Notes: generated by a model from the letters alone, not told the origin. 64,000 nucleotides of DNA from Pseudohalioglobus sediminis (GCF_008370495.1 NZ_VTUX01000004.1:1-64000), one strand, 5' to 3'. Shown: positions 40,489-50,294, numbered from the stretch's first letter. Made by a program: numbers and translations.

Positions 40489-42102
40489 ATGTCTGATATC
40501 AAAGAGTGGAACGTCGAGGACGACCAGTTCTGGGAGTCGACCGGCAAGAAGGTTGCCAATCGAAACCTGTGGATTTCCATACCCAGCCTGTTATGTGGTT
40601 TTGCGGTGTGGCTGTACTGGGGCGTGATCACTGTACAGATGCTGAACATCGGGTTTCCGTTCGCCAAGTCGGAACTGTTCACCCTCATGGCAATAGCGGG
40701 CCTCACCGGCGCAACCCTGCGCATTCCCAGCAGTTTTTTCATCCGCCTGTTTGGTGGTCGTAACGCCATCGTCTTCACCACTGCGCTACTGATGTTGCCA
40801 GCCCTGGGTGCGGGTATCGCACTGCAGGACAAGAACACGCCGCTCTGGGTATTCCAGCTGCTGGCGCTGCTCTCGGGCTTTGGCGGCGGTAACTTTGCCT
40901 CCTCCATGTCCAACATCAACTTCTTCTTCCCCAAGCGCCAGCAGGGCCTGGCGCTGGGCCTGAACGCTGGTCTGGGCAACTTCGGTGTGACCACCATGCA
41001 GATTCTGGTGCCGCTGGTCATGACCTTCGGGCTGTTCGGTGCGCTCGGTGGCGATTCCATGACCCTGCAACAGACCTCGGGCACCCTCATCGGCAAAATC
41101 CCCGAGGGCACTGAAACCTATATCCAGAACGCCGGTTTCGTCTGGTTGTTGTTCCTCGTACCCCTCGCCTTTATCGGCTGGTTTGGCATGAACAACATCC
41201 GTACCGAGGAAGTCTCTCCCGATATTCCTTCGGCTCCTGTCGGGTTCGCACTGATGTCCGGCATGCTGCTGATCGGCTTTGTCATGGCCGCCATTGGTCT
41301 CTGGCTGATGCTGCCGGAGGCGGCCAACGGGTCCGGATTCGGCGTGCCCAAGGAGGTCGTACTGGTGCTGGTTATTGCCGGTACGGTACTTGCACTGAAG
41401 ATGCTGCCCGGCCAGATCAAGGGCAATTTGCAGCGTCAGTACAAGATCTTCAACAACAAACACACCTGGGTGATGAGCATCATCTATACCATGACCTTTG
41501 GCTCGTTCATTGGCTTCAGCGCTGCCTTTCCGCTGGCGATCAAGGTGATATTCGGCTACCAGCACATCATGGTGGAAGGGGTGATGACGCATGACACCGT
41601 CAATGTTAACGGCCCCAGCGCCCTGATGTTTGCCTGGATGGGGGCGTTTATCGGGGCCCTGATTCGACCTGTGGGTGGCTGGATTTCGGACAAGGTCGGT
41701 GGTGCGCTGGTTACCCAGATCTGCTCCGCGGTGATGGTCGGCAGTGCCCTCGGCGTAGCCTACTACATGAAGGCCGCATATAACTCCGCGACACCGGAAG
41801 AGTTCTTTGTGCCCTTCCTGGTTCTGTTCCTGCTGCTGTTTGCCGCGACCGGCATCGGCAACGGTTCCACGTTCCGTACCATCGCCATGGTGTTCCCGAA
41901 AGAACAGGCCGGTCCCGTGCTGGGATGGACATCGGCAGTAGCCGCCTATGGCGCCTTCTACATTCCCAAAGTTATCGGTGAGCAGATCAAGGCCACCACA
42001 CCGGAAGTCGCCCTGGTTGGATTCGCAATTTTCTATGCAATTTGCCTGGTTATTAACTGGTGGTTCTACCTGCGCAAGAGCGGCGAATTCTACAACCCGT
42101 AG
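40489..42102 (+). CDS. narK2: NarK2-type nitrate/nitrite antiporter
   Basis: A 537-residue MFS transporter with twelve helices plus a long central loop (about 185-215). The signature is GLNAGLGNFGVTTMQILVPL in the first half and QAGPVLGWTSAVAAYGAF in the second. It is longer than NarK1 and matches NarK2-type nitrate/nitrite exchangers. The start follows GAGGAAAGACT. Nitrate enters and nitrite leaves during respiration; a neighbouring NarK1 symporter covers the initial import. It is the second gene of the narK1K2GHJI operon, 63 bases before narG. Confidence 0.93.
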   Translation: MSDIKEWNVEDDQFWESTGKKVANRNLWISIPSLLCGFAVWLYWGVITVQMLNIGFPFAKSELFTLMAIAGLTGATLRIPSSFFIRLFGGRNAIVFTTALLMLPALGAGIALQDKNTPLWVFQLLALLSGFGGGNFASSMSNINFFFPKRQQGLALGLNAGLGNFGVTTMQILVPLVMTFGLFGALGGDSMTLQQTSGTLIGKIPEGTETYIQNAGFVWLLFLVPLAFIGWFGMNNIRTEEVSPDIPSAPVGFALMSGMLLIGFVMAAIGLWLMLPEAANGSGFGVPKEVVLVLVIAGTVLALKMLPGQIKGNLQRQYKIFNNKHTWVMSIIYTMTFGSFIGFSAAFPLAIKVIFGYQHIMVEGVMTHDTVNVNGPSALMFAWMGAFIGALIRPVGGWISDKVGGALVTQICSAVMVGSALGVAYYMKAAYNSATPEEFFVPFLVLFLLLFAATGIGNGSTFRTIAMVFPKEQAGPVLGWTSAVAAYGAFYIPKVIGEQIKATTPEVALVGFAIFYAICLVINWWFYLRKSGEFYNP

Positions 42103-42165
42103 TACGAAGCAAGATTAACGCCGGGGCTTGCGAGCGTCGGCCAAAACACGAGAGAGAGTAAAGCC

Positions 42166-45100
42166 ATGAGTCATTTTCTTGATCGACTGCAGTTTTTCAA
42201 GAAGACCCGGACCGGAGAGTTTGCCGACGGGCACGGTGAGACACGCAACGAGAACCGCGAGTGGGAGAACAGCTACAGACAACGCTGGCAGCACGACAAG
42301 ATCGTGCGATCCACCCACGGCGTAAACTGTACCGGCTCCTGCAGCTGGAAGATCTACGTCAAGAACGGGCTGATCACCTGGGAAACACAGCAGACGGACT
42401 ACCCGCGTACGCGCCCCGACCTGCCCAATCACGAGCCACGGGGCTGTCCTCGCGGCGCGAGTTACTCCTGGTACATCTACAGCGCGAATCGGGTCAAGTA
42501 TCCGAAGGTACGTAAACCCTTGCTCAAGTTGTGGCGCGATGCGCGGGCAAAGTACAGCAACCCGGTAGAGGCCTGGGGTTCTATAGTCGAGGATGAAGAG
42601 AAAGCCCGCTCCTATAAGAGTGCGCGCGGGCTGGGCGGATTTGTGCGCTCATCCTGGGATGAGGTAAACGAGATTATTGCCTCGGCCAATGTCTACACCG
42701 CCAAACAGTATGGCCCGGACCGGGTGATCGGCTTCTCGCCGATTCCGGCCATGTCCATGGTGTCCTACGCCGCCGGTTCGCGCTACCTCTCGCTGATGGG
42801 CGGTGTGTGCATGAGTTTCTATGACTGGTACTGCGATCTGCCGCCGGCGTCGCCCATGACCTGGGGTGAACAAACCGATGTGCCGGAGTCGGCAGACTGG
42901 TACAACTCCAACTACATCATAGCCTGGGGTTCCAATGTACCCCAGACCCGCACCCCCGATGCTCACTTCTTCACCGAGGTGCGCTACAAGGGCGCCAAAA
43001 CCGTTGCCATTACCCCGGACTATTCCGAGGTCGCCAAGCTGACGGACATGTGGCTCAACCCGAAGCAGGGTACCGACGCTGCCCTGGGCATGGCCTTCGG
43101 CCATGTGATTCTGAAGGAGTTCCACTTGCAGAAGCCCAGTGAGTACTTCACTGACTACGTGCGACGTTATACCGACAGTCCCATGCTGGTGCTGCTGGAA
43201 GACTTCGACAAGGGCGTCAAAGCCACCCGTTTCCTGCGCGCCTCCGATCTCGGTGGCGAGCCCGGCGGTAACAACAACCCGGAATGGAAAACCATTGCCC
43301 GGGACGAGATCAGCGGTGAACTGGTATCGCCAACCGGGGCCATTGGCTATCGCTGGGGCGAGCAGGGCAAGTGGAATATCGAGCAGAAGAACGGTTCCAC
43401 GGGAGCCGAGATCAAGCTGCAACTCTCGCAGATCGAGTCCACCGATTGCGTCGCCTCGGTGGCCTTCCCTCACTTCGCGGCTGACGACTCCAATGAATTC
43501 TGGAACGCCTGTGATCAGGAAAAAATCCTTTATCGCAATGTGCCGGCCTCGGAGATCACATTGGCCGACGGTTCCTCCGCACGTGTCGCCACGGTCTATG
43601 ACCTGATGATGGCGAACTACGGCATTGATCGCGGGCTGGGGGGTGAAGATGTCGCCAGTGATTACAACCAGGACATCGCCTATACCCCGGCATGGCAGGA
43701 AAAAATCACCGGTGTCTCCCGGGAAAAAGTCATCCAGGTCGCTCGCGAGTTTGCCGACAACGCAGATCGCACGCGCGGCCGTTCCATGGTTATCGTCGGC
43801 GCGGCGATGAACCACTGGTACCACATGGACATGAACTACCGTGGCCTGATCAACATGTTGATGATGTGTGGCTGTGTCGGCCAGACCGGCGGTGGCTGGG
43901 CGCACTATGTGGGCCAGGAAAAGCTGCGGCCTCAGACCGGCTGGTTGCCACTGGCCTTCGGCCTGGACTGGAGCCGCCCGCCGCGGCAGATGAATTCCAC
44001 CTCCTTCTTCTACAACCATTCCTCCCAGTGGCGTCACGAGAAAGTGAGTGTGCATGATGTGCTTTCGCCGTTGGCTGACAAGGGCGAGATGCCGGAGCAC
44101 ATGCTGGACTACAACATCCGTGCTGAACGCATGGGTTGGTTGCCCAGCGCACCGCAGCTGAACTGTAATCCGCTACAGGTAACCCGTGATGCAGAAGCCG
44201 CAAGTATGGATCCCAGGGATTACCTGGTAGAGAAGTTGAAGGACGGCGGTATCCGCTTTGCCGCGGAACAACCGGACAACCCGGACAACTTCCCGCGCAA
44301 CCTGTTCATCTGGCGCTCGAACCTGTTGGGCTCCTCCGGCAAGGGGCACGAGTACATGCTCAAGTATCTGCTGGGTACCAAGAACGGGGTAATGAACGAC
44401 GATAACGGCATGACCGGCGGTCTCATCCCCGAGGAGATCGACTTCGAGTCACGGGGGCATGAGGGCAAGCTTGACCTGGTGACCACGCTCGATTTCCGCA
44501 TGTCTTCCACCTGCGTGTATTCGGATATCGTGTTGCCGACGGCGACCTGGTACGAGAAAGACGATCTCAACACCTCCGACATGCACCCCTTCATCCACCC
44601 GCTGTCGAAAGCCACCGACCCGGCCTGGGAGGCCCGGTCTGACTGGGATATCTATAAAGGCCTGGCGAAAAAATTCTCCGAGATCGCGGCCATCGAGGGC
44701 AATCTGGGCGTGGAAAAGGATATCGTCACGGTCCCCACACTGCATGACACGCCTGGAGAACTCGCCCAGCCATTCGAAGTACAGGACTGGAAGCGTGGCG
44801 AATGCGATCTCATACCAGGCAAAACTGCTCCCAATATGGTGGTGGTTGAACGCGACTACCCGAATCTCTACAAGAAGTTCACCTCGGTCGGCCCTTTGCT
44901 GGAGAAGCTGGGGAACGGTGGCAAGGGCATCAGCTGGAACACCGATGAAGAGGTGGAACTGCTGCGCCAACTGAACTACACGGTCGAGGAAGAGGGTGTC
45001 AGCAAGGGACAGCCGGCTATTAACACCGCGATCGATGCGGCAGAGGTCGTGCTGACGCTGGCCCCGGAAACCAACGGCAACGTGTCAGTTAAAGCCTGGG

Positions 45101-45936
45101 ACGCGCTGGGTCAGTTCACCGGCCGTGACCACAAGCACCTGGCCGAACCCAAGCACGATGAGAAGATCCGTTTCCGCGATATCCAGGCGCAGCCGCGCAA
45201 GATCATCTCCTCACCAACCTGGTCCGGCCTGGAGGACGAGCATGTCAGCTACAACGCCGGCTATACGAATGTGCATGAGTTTATTCCCTGGCGCACCATC
45301 ACTGGCCGCCAGCAGTTTTACCAGGACCATACCTGGATGCAGGCTTTTGGCGAGCAATTTGTTTCCTATCGCCCGCCCATCAACACCAACACCATTCACC
45401 AGGTGAAGGAAAAACGCGCCAACGGTGAAAAGGAGATTGTGCTGAACTGGATTACACCGCACCAGAAGTGGGGCATCCACAGTACCTACTCCGACAACCT
45501 GTTGATGCTGACGCTGTCACGGGGTGGCCCCATTATCTGGCTCAGCGAGATCGATGCCGGGGAGGCCAACATAGAGGATAACGACTGGGTAGAGGTGTTT
45601 AACGCCAACGGCGCAATCACCTGCCGTGCGGTGGTCAGCCAACGCGTGAAGCAGGGCATGGTGATGATGTATCACGCCCAGGAGCGCATCGTTAACGTGC
45701 CGGGTTCCGAGACCACCGGCACACGCGGCGGGCATCACAACTCGGTGACCCGTACGGTGATGAAGCCAACACACATGATTGGCGGTTACGCACAACAAAG
45801 CTACGGCTTTAACTACTACGGCACCGTTGGCTGCAATCGCGACGAATTTGTGGTGGTCCGCAAGATGAGCAAGGTGGACTGGTTGGACGGTTCCGATACC
45901 GACGACCTGCCCCAGCCTTTACCCCAGGATATTTAA
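42166..45936 (+). CDS. narG: Respiratory nitrate reductase alpha subunit NarG
   Basis: A 1256-residue Mo-bisMGD subunit, close to the E. coli length of 1247. The N-terminal FS0 cluster motif STHGVNCTGSCSWKIYVKN is intact, and RPDLPNHEPRGCPRG follows. The molybdenum-ligand region is DWYCDLPPASPMTWGEQTDV. Other conserved blocks are GMAFGHVILKEF, MNYRGLINMLMMCGCVGQTG and RGGHHNSVTRTVMKPTHMIG near the end. It reduces nitrate on the cytoplasmic face using quinol electrons through NarH and NarI. The start follows GAGAGAGTAAAGCC. The mobB gene upstream provides part of its cofactor pathway. Confidence 0.98.
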   Translation: MSHFLDRLQFFKKTRTGEFADGHGETRNENREWENSYRQRWQHDKIVRSTHGVNCTGSCSWKIYVKNGLITWETQQTDYPRTRPDLPNHEPRGCPRGASYSWYIYSANRVKYPKVRKPLLKLWRDARAKYSNPVEAWGSIVEDEEKARSYKSARGLGGFVRSSWDEVNEIIASANVYTAKQYGPDRVIGFSPIPAMSMVSYAAGSRYLSLMGGVCMSFYDWYCDLPPASPMTWGEQTDVPESADWYNSNYIIAWGSNVPQTRTPDAHFFTEVRYKGAKTVAITPDYSEVAKLTDMWLNPKQGTDAALGMAFGHVILKEFHLQKPSEYFTDYVRRYTDSPMLVLLEDFDKGVKATRFLRASDLGGEPGGNNNPEWKTIARDEISGELVSPTGAIGYRWGEQGKWNIEQKNGSTGAEIKLQLSQIESTDCVASVAFPHFAADDSNEFWNACDQEKILYRNVPASEITLADGSSARVATVYDLMMANYGIDRGLGGEDVASDYNQDIAYTPAWQEKITGVSREKVIQVAREFADNADRTRGRSMVIVGAAMNHWYHMDMNYRGLINMLMMCGCVGQTGGGWAHYVGQEKLRPQTGWLPLAFGLDWSRPPRQMNSTSFFYNHSSQWRHEKVSVHDVLSPLADKGEMPEHMLDYNIRAERMGWLPSAPQLNCNPLQVTRDAEAASMDPRDYLVEKLKDGGIRFAAEQPDNPDNFPRNLFIWRSNLLGSSGKGHEYMLKYLLGTKNGVMNDDNGMTGGLIPEEIDFESRGHEGKLDLVTTLDFRMSSTCVYSDIVLPTATWYEKDDLNTSDMHPFIHPLSKATDPAWEARSDWDIYKGLAKKFSEIAAIEGNLGVEKDIVTVPTLHDTPGELAQPFEVQDWKRGECDLIPGKTAPNMVVVERDYPNLYKKFTSVGPLLEKLGNGGKGISWNTDEEVELLRQLNYTVEEEGVSKGQPAINTAIDAAEVVLTLAPETNGNVSVKAWDALGQFTGRDHKHLAEPKHDEKIRFRDIQAQPRKIISSPTWSGLEDEHVSYNAGYTNVHEFIPWRTITGRQQFYQDHTWMQAFGEQFVSYRPPINTNTIHQVKEKRANGEKEIVLNWITPHQKWGIHSTYSDNLLMLTLSRGGPIIWLSEIDAGEANIEDNDWVEVFNANGAITCRAVVSQRVKQGMVMMYHAQERIVNVPGSETTGTRGGHHNSVTRTVMKPTHMIGGYAQQSYGFNYYGTVGCNRDEFVVVRKMSKVDWLDGSDTDDLPQPLPQDI

Positions 45937-45948
45937 GGAGTTGCCGCA

Positions 45949-47496
45949 ATGAAAATTCGTTCACAAGTCGGCATGGTGTTGAACCTCGACAAATGTATTG
46001 GCTGTCACACCTGTTCGATCACCTGCAAAAACGTCTGGACTTCCCGCGAAGGCGTGGAATACGCCTGGTTCAACAACGTTGAGACCAAGCCTGGAGTGGG
46101 TTTCCCCAACGAGTGGGAAAACCAGGAAAAATGGAACGGCGGCTGGGTGCGCAAGGGCAATGGCAAGATCGAGCCGCGCATAGGGGGTAAGTGGAAGGTA
46201 CTGTCAAAGATTTTCAACAACCCGGATATGCCGAAGATCGAGGACTATTACGAGCCCTTTGATTTCGACTACCAGCATCTACACACAGCGCCGCAGGGAA
46301 AGCACCAGCCAACAGCGCGGCCGCGCTCGCTGGTGAGTGGCGAGCGTATGGAGAAGATCGAGTCCGGGCCCAACTGGGAGGAGATCCTCGGTTCGGAGTT
46401 TTCCAAGCGCTCCCGCGATGCCAATTTCGAGAAAGTGCAGAAGGACATCTATGGAGAGTATGAGAATACCTTCATGATGTATCTGCCGCGCCTGTGCGAG
46501 CACTGCCTCAACCCGACCTGCGCGGCCAGCTGTCCGTCCGGCGCGATCTACAAGCGGGAGGAGGACGGTATAGTCCTGATCGACCAGGACAAGTGCCGCG
46601 GTTGGCGCATGTGTGTGTCCGGTTGCCCCTACAAGAAGATTTACTACAACTGGAAATCCGGAAAATCGGAAAAGTGTATTTTCTGTTATCCGCGAATCGA
46701 GTCGGGGCAGCCCACCGTGTGCTCCGAGACCTGTGTTGGACGCATCCGCTACCTCGGTGTGTTGCTCTACGACGCGGACAAGATACAGGAAGTTGCTGCA
46801 ACCGAATCGGAACAGGACCTTTACAAGAAGCAGCTGGAAATCTTCCTTGATCCCAATGATCCGGAGGTCATTGCCCAGGCACGTCGGGATGGTATCGACG
46901 ATTCCGTGATCGAGGCTGCGCAGCAGTCGCCGGTGTATAAGCTGGCAGTGGACTGGCAGCTTGCACTGCCACTGCACCCCGAGTACCGCACATTGCCCAT
47001 GGTCTGGTATGTGCCCTCGCTCTCGCCCATTCAGCAGGCGGCCGACGCGGGCCATATCGGGAACGACGGCGTTATTCCCGACGTTGACAGCCTGCGTATT
47101 CCGCTCAAGTACCTCGCCAATCTGCTCACCGCCGGCGATGAAGAGCCGGTAAAACTGGCCCTGAAACGATTGCTGGCCATGCGCGCCTACAAACGCGCAG
47201 AAACCGTGGATGGGGTCACTGACTTGCAGGTGCTGGAGAACGTCGGTCTCAGCGAGGCCCAGGTAAAGGAGATGTATCGCTACCTGGCCATCGCCAACTA
47301 TGAGGATCGCTATGTTATCCCCAGCGCTCATCGTGAAGAAGCCATGTCGGATGCCTTCGCGGAGCGCGGCGGTTGCGGCTTCAGTTTCGGTAACGGCTGC
47401 TCCTCTGGCAACAACGAGGTAAATATGTTCGGCGCCAAGCGCACCAACCGTCGCGACATCATTGACACGGTCCAGGTAGAGGAGTGGAAACCATGA
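45949..47496 (+). CDS. narH: Respiratory nitrate reductase beta subunit NarH
   Basis: A 515-residue iron-sulfur subunit. Its cysteine clusters are LDKCIGCHTCSITCKNVW, LCEHCLNPTCAASCPSGAIY, DKCRGWRMCVSGCPYKK (the tryptophan marks the [3Fe-4S] cluster) and KCIFCYPRIESGQPTVCSET. The C-terminal ~200 residues contain MVWYVPSLSPIQQAADAG. It carries electrons from NarI haem to NarG. AAGGAGTTGCCGCA precedes the start. Its stop overlaps the narJ start (ATGA), so the two are translationally coupled. Confidence 0.97.
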   Translation: MKIRSQVGMVLNLDKCIGCHTCSITCKNVWTSREGVEYAWFNNVETKPGVGFPNEWENQEKWNGGWVRKGNGKIEPRIGGKWKVLSKIFNNPDMPKIEDYYEPFDFDYQHLHTAPQGKHQPTARPRSLVSGERMEKIESGPNWEEILGSEFSKRSRDANFEKVQKDIYGEYENTFMMYLPRLCEHCLNPTCAASCPSGAIYKREEDGIVLIDQDKCRGWRMCVSGCPYKKIYYNWKSGKSEKCIFCYPRIESGQPTVCSETCVGRIRYLGVLLYDADKIQEVAATESEQDLYKKQLEIFLDPNDPEVIAQARRDGIDDSVIEAAQQSPVYKLAVDWQLALPLHPEYRTLPMVWYVPSLSPIQQAADAGHIGNDGVIPDVDSLRIPLKYLANLLTAGDEEPVKLALKRLLAMRAYKRAETVDGVTDLQVLENVGLSEAQVKEMYRYLAIANYEDRYVIPSAHREEAMSDAFAERGGCGFSFGNGCSSGNNEVNMFGAKRTNRRDIIDTVQVEEWKP

Positions 47497-48221
47497 TTGA
47501 ACTTAAAGTAATTGCCCGGCTGCTCGACTACCCGTCGGTGGAAGTACATGATCACGTGGACGAGTTGAAGGCAATTCTGTTGGACAACAGAATTCTCGGT
47601 TTCAAACTCAAGGCCAAGCTCTGCGCCTGGCTTACCGCGTTCTCGGGCAAAGACCTGATGGAGTTGCAGGAAACCTACGGCGGATTGTTTGACCGCGGTC
47701 GTGCCACATCACTGCTCCTGTTTGAACACGTACACGGAGAGTCCCGCGACCGCGGACAGGCCATGGTTGACCTGATGGAGCTCTACGGCAGCCATGGCTT
47801 TGAACTCAATGCCCGGGAACTGCCGGATTACATTCCGATGTACCTCGAGTACCTTTCCTGCCGGCCGCGGGAGGAAGCGGAAAACGGCCTACTGGATGTC
47901 GCCCATATTCTCGCCCTGGTCGGTGCAAGACTGGAAGACCGTGGTAGCGAATACGGGCTGTTGTTTCGTGCTTTGCTGGAAATTTGCCAGGCCGACATCA
48001 CTGTCGACGAGTTCCTGAAACAGGCCTCCAGTGAGGAACGGGATGACAGTCTCGAGGCCCTGGACAAAATCTGGGAAGAAGAAGCCATCACCTTTGGCCT
48101 GGACGATGACGCGGAGCCTTGTCCGTCTGCGCACCCCAGTGCCGAGGTGAACGAAAATCAACATACCACGCCGGTGCACTTTGTCGATGCCAGTTCACCG
48201 CCTGTCAGCGCCAACCCTTGA
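47493..48221 (+). CDS. narJ: Nitrate reductase assembly chaperone NarJ
   Basis: A 242-residue chaperone from the ATG at 47493, which overlaps the narH stop. The TorD/NarJ-type helical fold is seen in VIARLLDYPSVEVHDHVDEL, QETYGGLFDRGRATSLLLFE and ARELPDYIPMYLEYLSCRP. The C-terminal third is acidic (FGLDDDAEPCPSAHP) and probably disordered. It inserts the molybdenum cofactor and holds NarGH until membrane docking. An upstream in-frame ATG (47484) would add three residues but lies within narH. Confidence 0.95.
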   Translation: MIELKVIARLLDYPSVEVHDHVDELKAILLDNRILGFKLKAKLCAWLTAFSGKDLMELQETYGGLFDRGRATSLLLFEHVHGESRDRGQAMVDLMELYGSHGFELNARELPDYIPMYLEYLSCRPREEAENGLLDVAHILALVGARLEDRGSEYGLLFRALLEICQADITVDEFLKQASSEERDDSLEALDKIWEEEAITFGLDDDAEPCPSAHPSAEVNENQHTTPVHFVDASSPPVSANP

Positions 48222-48231
48222 GGACCTCGCC

Positions 48232-48918
48232 ATGAACACAATGAACTTTCTGCTTTTTGGCATCTATCCTTACATAGCTGTGACCACCATGATCGTGGGC
48301 TCCTGGGCCCGCTACGATCGGGAGCAGTACACGTGGAAAACCGGATCCAGCCAGATTCTGAACGACAAAGGCATGCGATGGGGAAGCAATCTGTTTCACA
48401 TCGGCGTACTGTTTATTATATTCGGCCATTTTGTTGGCCTGCTTACGCCGGAGTCAATTTATCACTACGTGATATCCACACCTCAAAAGCAGGTACTGGC
48501 GATGGCGTCCGGCGGGTTCTTCGGCGCGCTGGCCTTTATCGGCCTGACTATATTGATCAAGCGACGTTTCACCGATGTGCGTATCCGCAAGAGCAGCAAC
48601 CCGTCTGACCTGCTCGTGCTGCTTCTGCTGTATGCCCAGCTGATACTTGGCCTGCTTTCGATCGGCGTTTCTGCCGGACATATGGACGGGTCGGTGATGG
48701 TGCTGTTAGCCAACTGGGCACAGGGCATCGTCACTTTCCGTCCGGAGTGGGCCTCGGCGAACATTGCCAATGTCCACATCATCTACAAGCTGCACGTGTT
48801 CCTGGGCATGACCCTGTTCGTGGTCTTTCCTTTCACTCGCCTGGTGCATATCGCCAGCGGCTTCGCGGCGCCGGTGAAATACCTGACACGGAATTACCAG
48901 ATCGTTCGCAGCAAGTAG
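48232..48918 (+). CDS. narI: Respiratory nitrate reductase gamma subunit NarI
   Basis: A 228-residue membrane diheme cytochrome b from ATG 48232 with GAGGACCTCGCC before it. Five hydrophobic helices are present. The haem ligands are two histidines in LFHIGVLFIIFGHFVG and two in YKLHVFLGMTLFVVF plus TRLVHIASG. It takes electrons from quinol and passes them to NarH. The open frame starting at 48181 overlaps narJ and lacks a good ribosome site. It ends the core narGHJI set. Confidence 0.97.
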   Translation: MNTMNFLLFGIYPYIAVTTMIVGSWARYDREQYTWKTGSSQILNDKGMRWGSNLFHIGVLFIIFGHFVGLLTPESIYHYVISTPQKQVLAMASGGFFGALAFIGLTILIKRRFTDVRIRKSSNPSDLLVLLLLYAQLILGLLSIGVSAGHMDGSVMVLLANWAQGIVTFRPEWASANIANVHIIYKLHVFLGMTLFVVFPFTRLVHIASGFAAPVKYLTRNYQIVRSK

Positions 48919-48962
48919 TGCAGACAACGCGGCGGTCCACTGTGACCGCGGCGATCTTTATA

Positions 48963-49021
48963 AAATAATAATGACAAGCCAGGCAACGGGGAGGAGTGGT
49001 ACTCCCCGCCCATTATTATTT
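48963..49021. other. Composite stem-loop between narI and porin genes
   Basis: An outer stem AAATAATAATG (48963-48973) pairs perfectly with CATTATTATTT (49011-49021). An inner stem CGGGGAG (48987-48993) pairs with CTCCCCG (49002-49008) around an eight-base loop. The outer stem ends two bases before the porin Shine-Dalgarno CAGGAGTG (49023-49030). The inner hairpin could terminate or attenuate the nar operon message. Confidence 0.75.
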
Positions 49022-49039
49022 ACAGGAGTGACTCACACT

Positions 49040-50278
49040 ATGACAAACGGAACAGGGTACAAGGTGATCATCGGCGGCGTTCTGGCTGCTGGTCTGGCTG
49101 CAGGCGCGCAGGCGCAAGATGGTTTTACCGAGCAATTTTCCAAAGCGGTAAGCGAGGGCAACATCAAGCTTGACCTGCGCTATCGGTTTGAAAACGTGGA
49201 CGACGACGCCTTTGACAAGGATGCCAATGCATCGACCCTGCGCACCCGGGTGACCGTGCAATCAGGCATGGTAGGCGCGTTCAGCGCGTTGGCGGAATTC
49301 GACAATGTCAGTGAAATCGGCAGCGACGATTACAATTCCACCGCTAATGGCAATACCGATCGTCCGGTTGTAGCCGACCCGAAAGGCACAGACATTAACC
49401 AGGCCTGGCTGCGTTATGGTCAGCAAGATGCGTATGGCGCTTACGGGCGGCAACGCATACTGCATGGCAGCGAGCGCTTTATCGGCGGAGTCGGCTGGCG
49501 CCAGAATGAACAGACCTATGACGGCTTCCGCCTGTTTTACAAGGGTGGCAGCGGCCTAACCCTGGACTATGCCTACGTTTATAACGTCAACCGCATCTTC
49601 GGTCCCGATGACAGTGCGGCGCAGCCGGCAGATCTGCATGGCGAGAACCATTTTGCCCGGGCTGACTACCGCTTTGCCGAGAACCACACACTCAGCGGCT
49701 TCATCTATGCCCTGGATATTGATGACAACGGCGACTACGCGCCGGGCAAGTCGGTTGGCAATTCCTCGGATACCTACGGCGTTAAGTACGACGGCAAATT
49801 CGGCCCCGTCGGATTGAAGGCCGCCTATGCGAAGCAATCGGATGCCGGCGATAATCCGCAGGACTATGACGCTGATTACTACATGGTGGAGGCGGCACTG
49901 GGATTTTCCGGTCTCAATGCCAGCGTCGGCTACGAGGTGCTGGGTTCTGACAATGATGTGGGTTTCAAAACGCCTTACGCGACTCTGCACAAGTTCCAGG
50001 GTTGGGCTGACAAGTTCCTGGTAACACCCGGAGACGGGATCGAGGACATGTACCTCGGTGTAACCGGCAAGCTGGGTCCCGTTAAGCTGGGCGCGTTCTA
50101 CCATGATTTCGCGGCTGATGACACCAGCGAGGACTACGGCAGCGAATGGGATCTGGTCGGCACCTGGCCGATCAACAAGCAGTTCAGCACGCAGCTTAAG
50201 TACGCCAACTTCTCCGCCGACAGTGATCGTTTCAGCGATACACAGAAGATCTGGGTAACGCTGCAACTCAAGCTCTAG
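49040..50278 (+). CDS. Outer-membrane beta-barrel porin
   Basis: A 412-residue protein from ATG 49040. The signal peptide (GYKVIIGGVLAAGLAAGAQA) is followed by QDGFTEQFSKAVSEGNIKLD. The rest has the alternating pattern of beta-barrel strands with acidic loops, for example DYAYVYNVNRIFG and HTLSGFIYALDIDDNG. It ends in IWVTLQLKL, an aromatic/hydrophobic outer-membrane terminus. It fits the alginate-export/OprD-like group loosely. Its place after narI suggests nitrate or nitrite passage across the outer membrane, but that is an inference. Confidence 0.85.
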   Translation: MTNGTGYKVIIGGVLAAGLAAGAQAQDGFTEQFSKAVSEGNIKLDLRYRFENVDDDAFDKDANASTLRTRVTVQSGMVGAFSALAEFDNVSEIGSDDYNSTANGNTDRPVVADPKGTDINQAWLRYGQQDAYGAYGRQRILHGSERFIGGVGWRQNEQTYDGFRLFYKGGSGLTLDYAYVYNVNRIFGPDDSAAQPADLHGENHFARADYRFAENHTLSGFIYALDIDDNGDYAPGKSVGNSSDTYGVKYDGKFGPVGLKAAYAKQSDAGDNPQDYDADYYMVEAALGFSGLNASVGYEVLGSDNDVGFKTPYATLHKFQGWADKFLVTPGDGIEDMYLGVTGKLGPVKLGAFYHDFAADDTSEDYGSEWDLVGTWPINKQFSTQLKYANFSADSDRFSDTQKIWVTLQLKL

Positions 50279-50294
50279 CGGGTGACAGGCCGGG

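Noticed and set aside
42649-44100. 483-residue minus-strand open frame inside narG
   Set aside because: Antisense of a gene with unmistakable NarG motifs; length is a by-product of GC bias.
46279-47331. 350-residue minus-strand open frame inside narH
   Set aside because: Antisense of a gene with all four NarH cysteine motifs.
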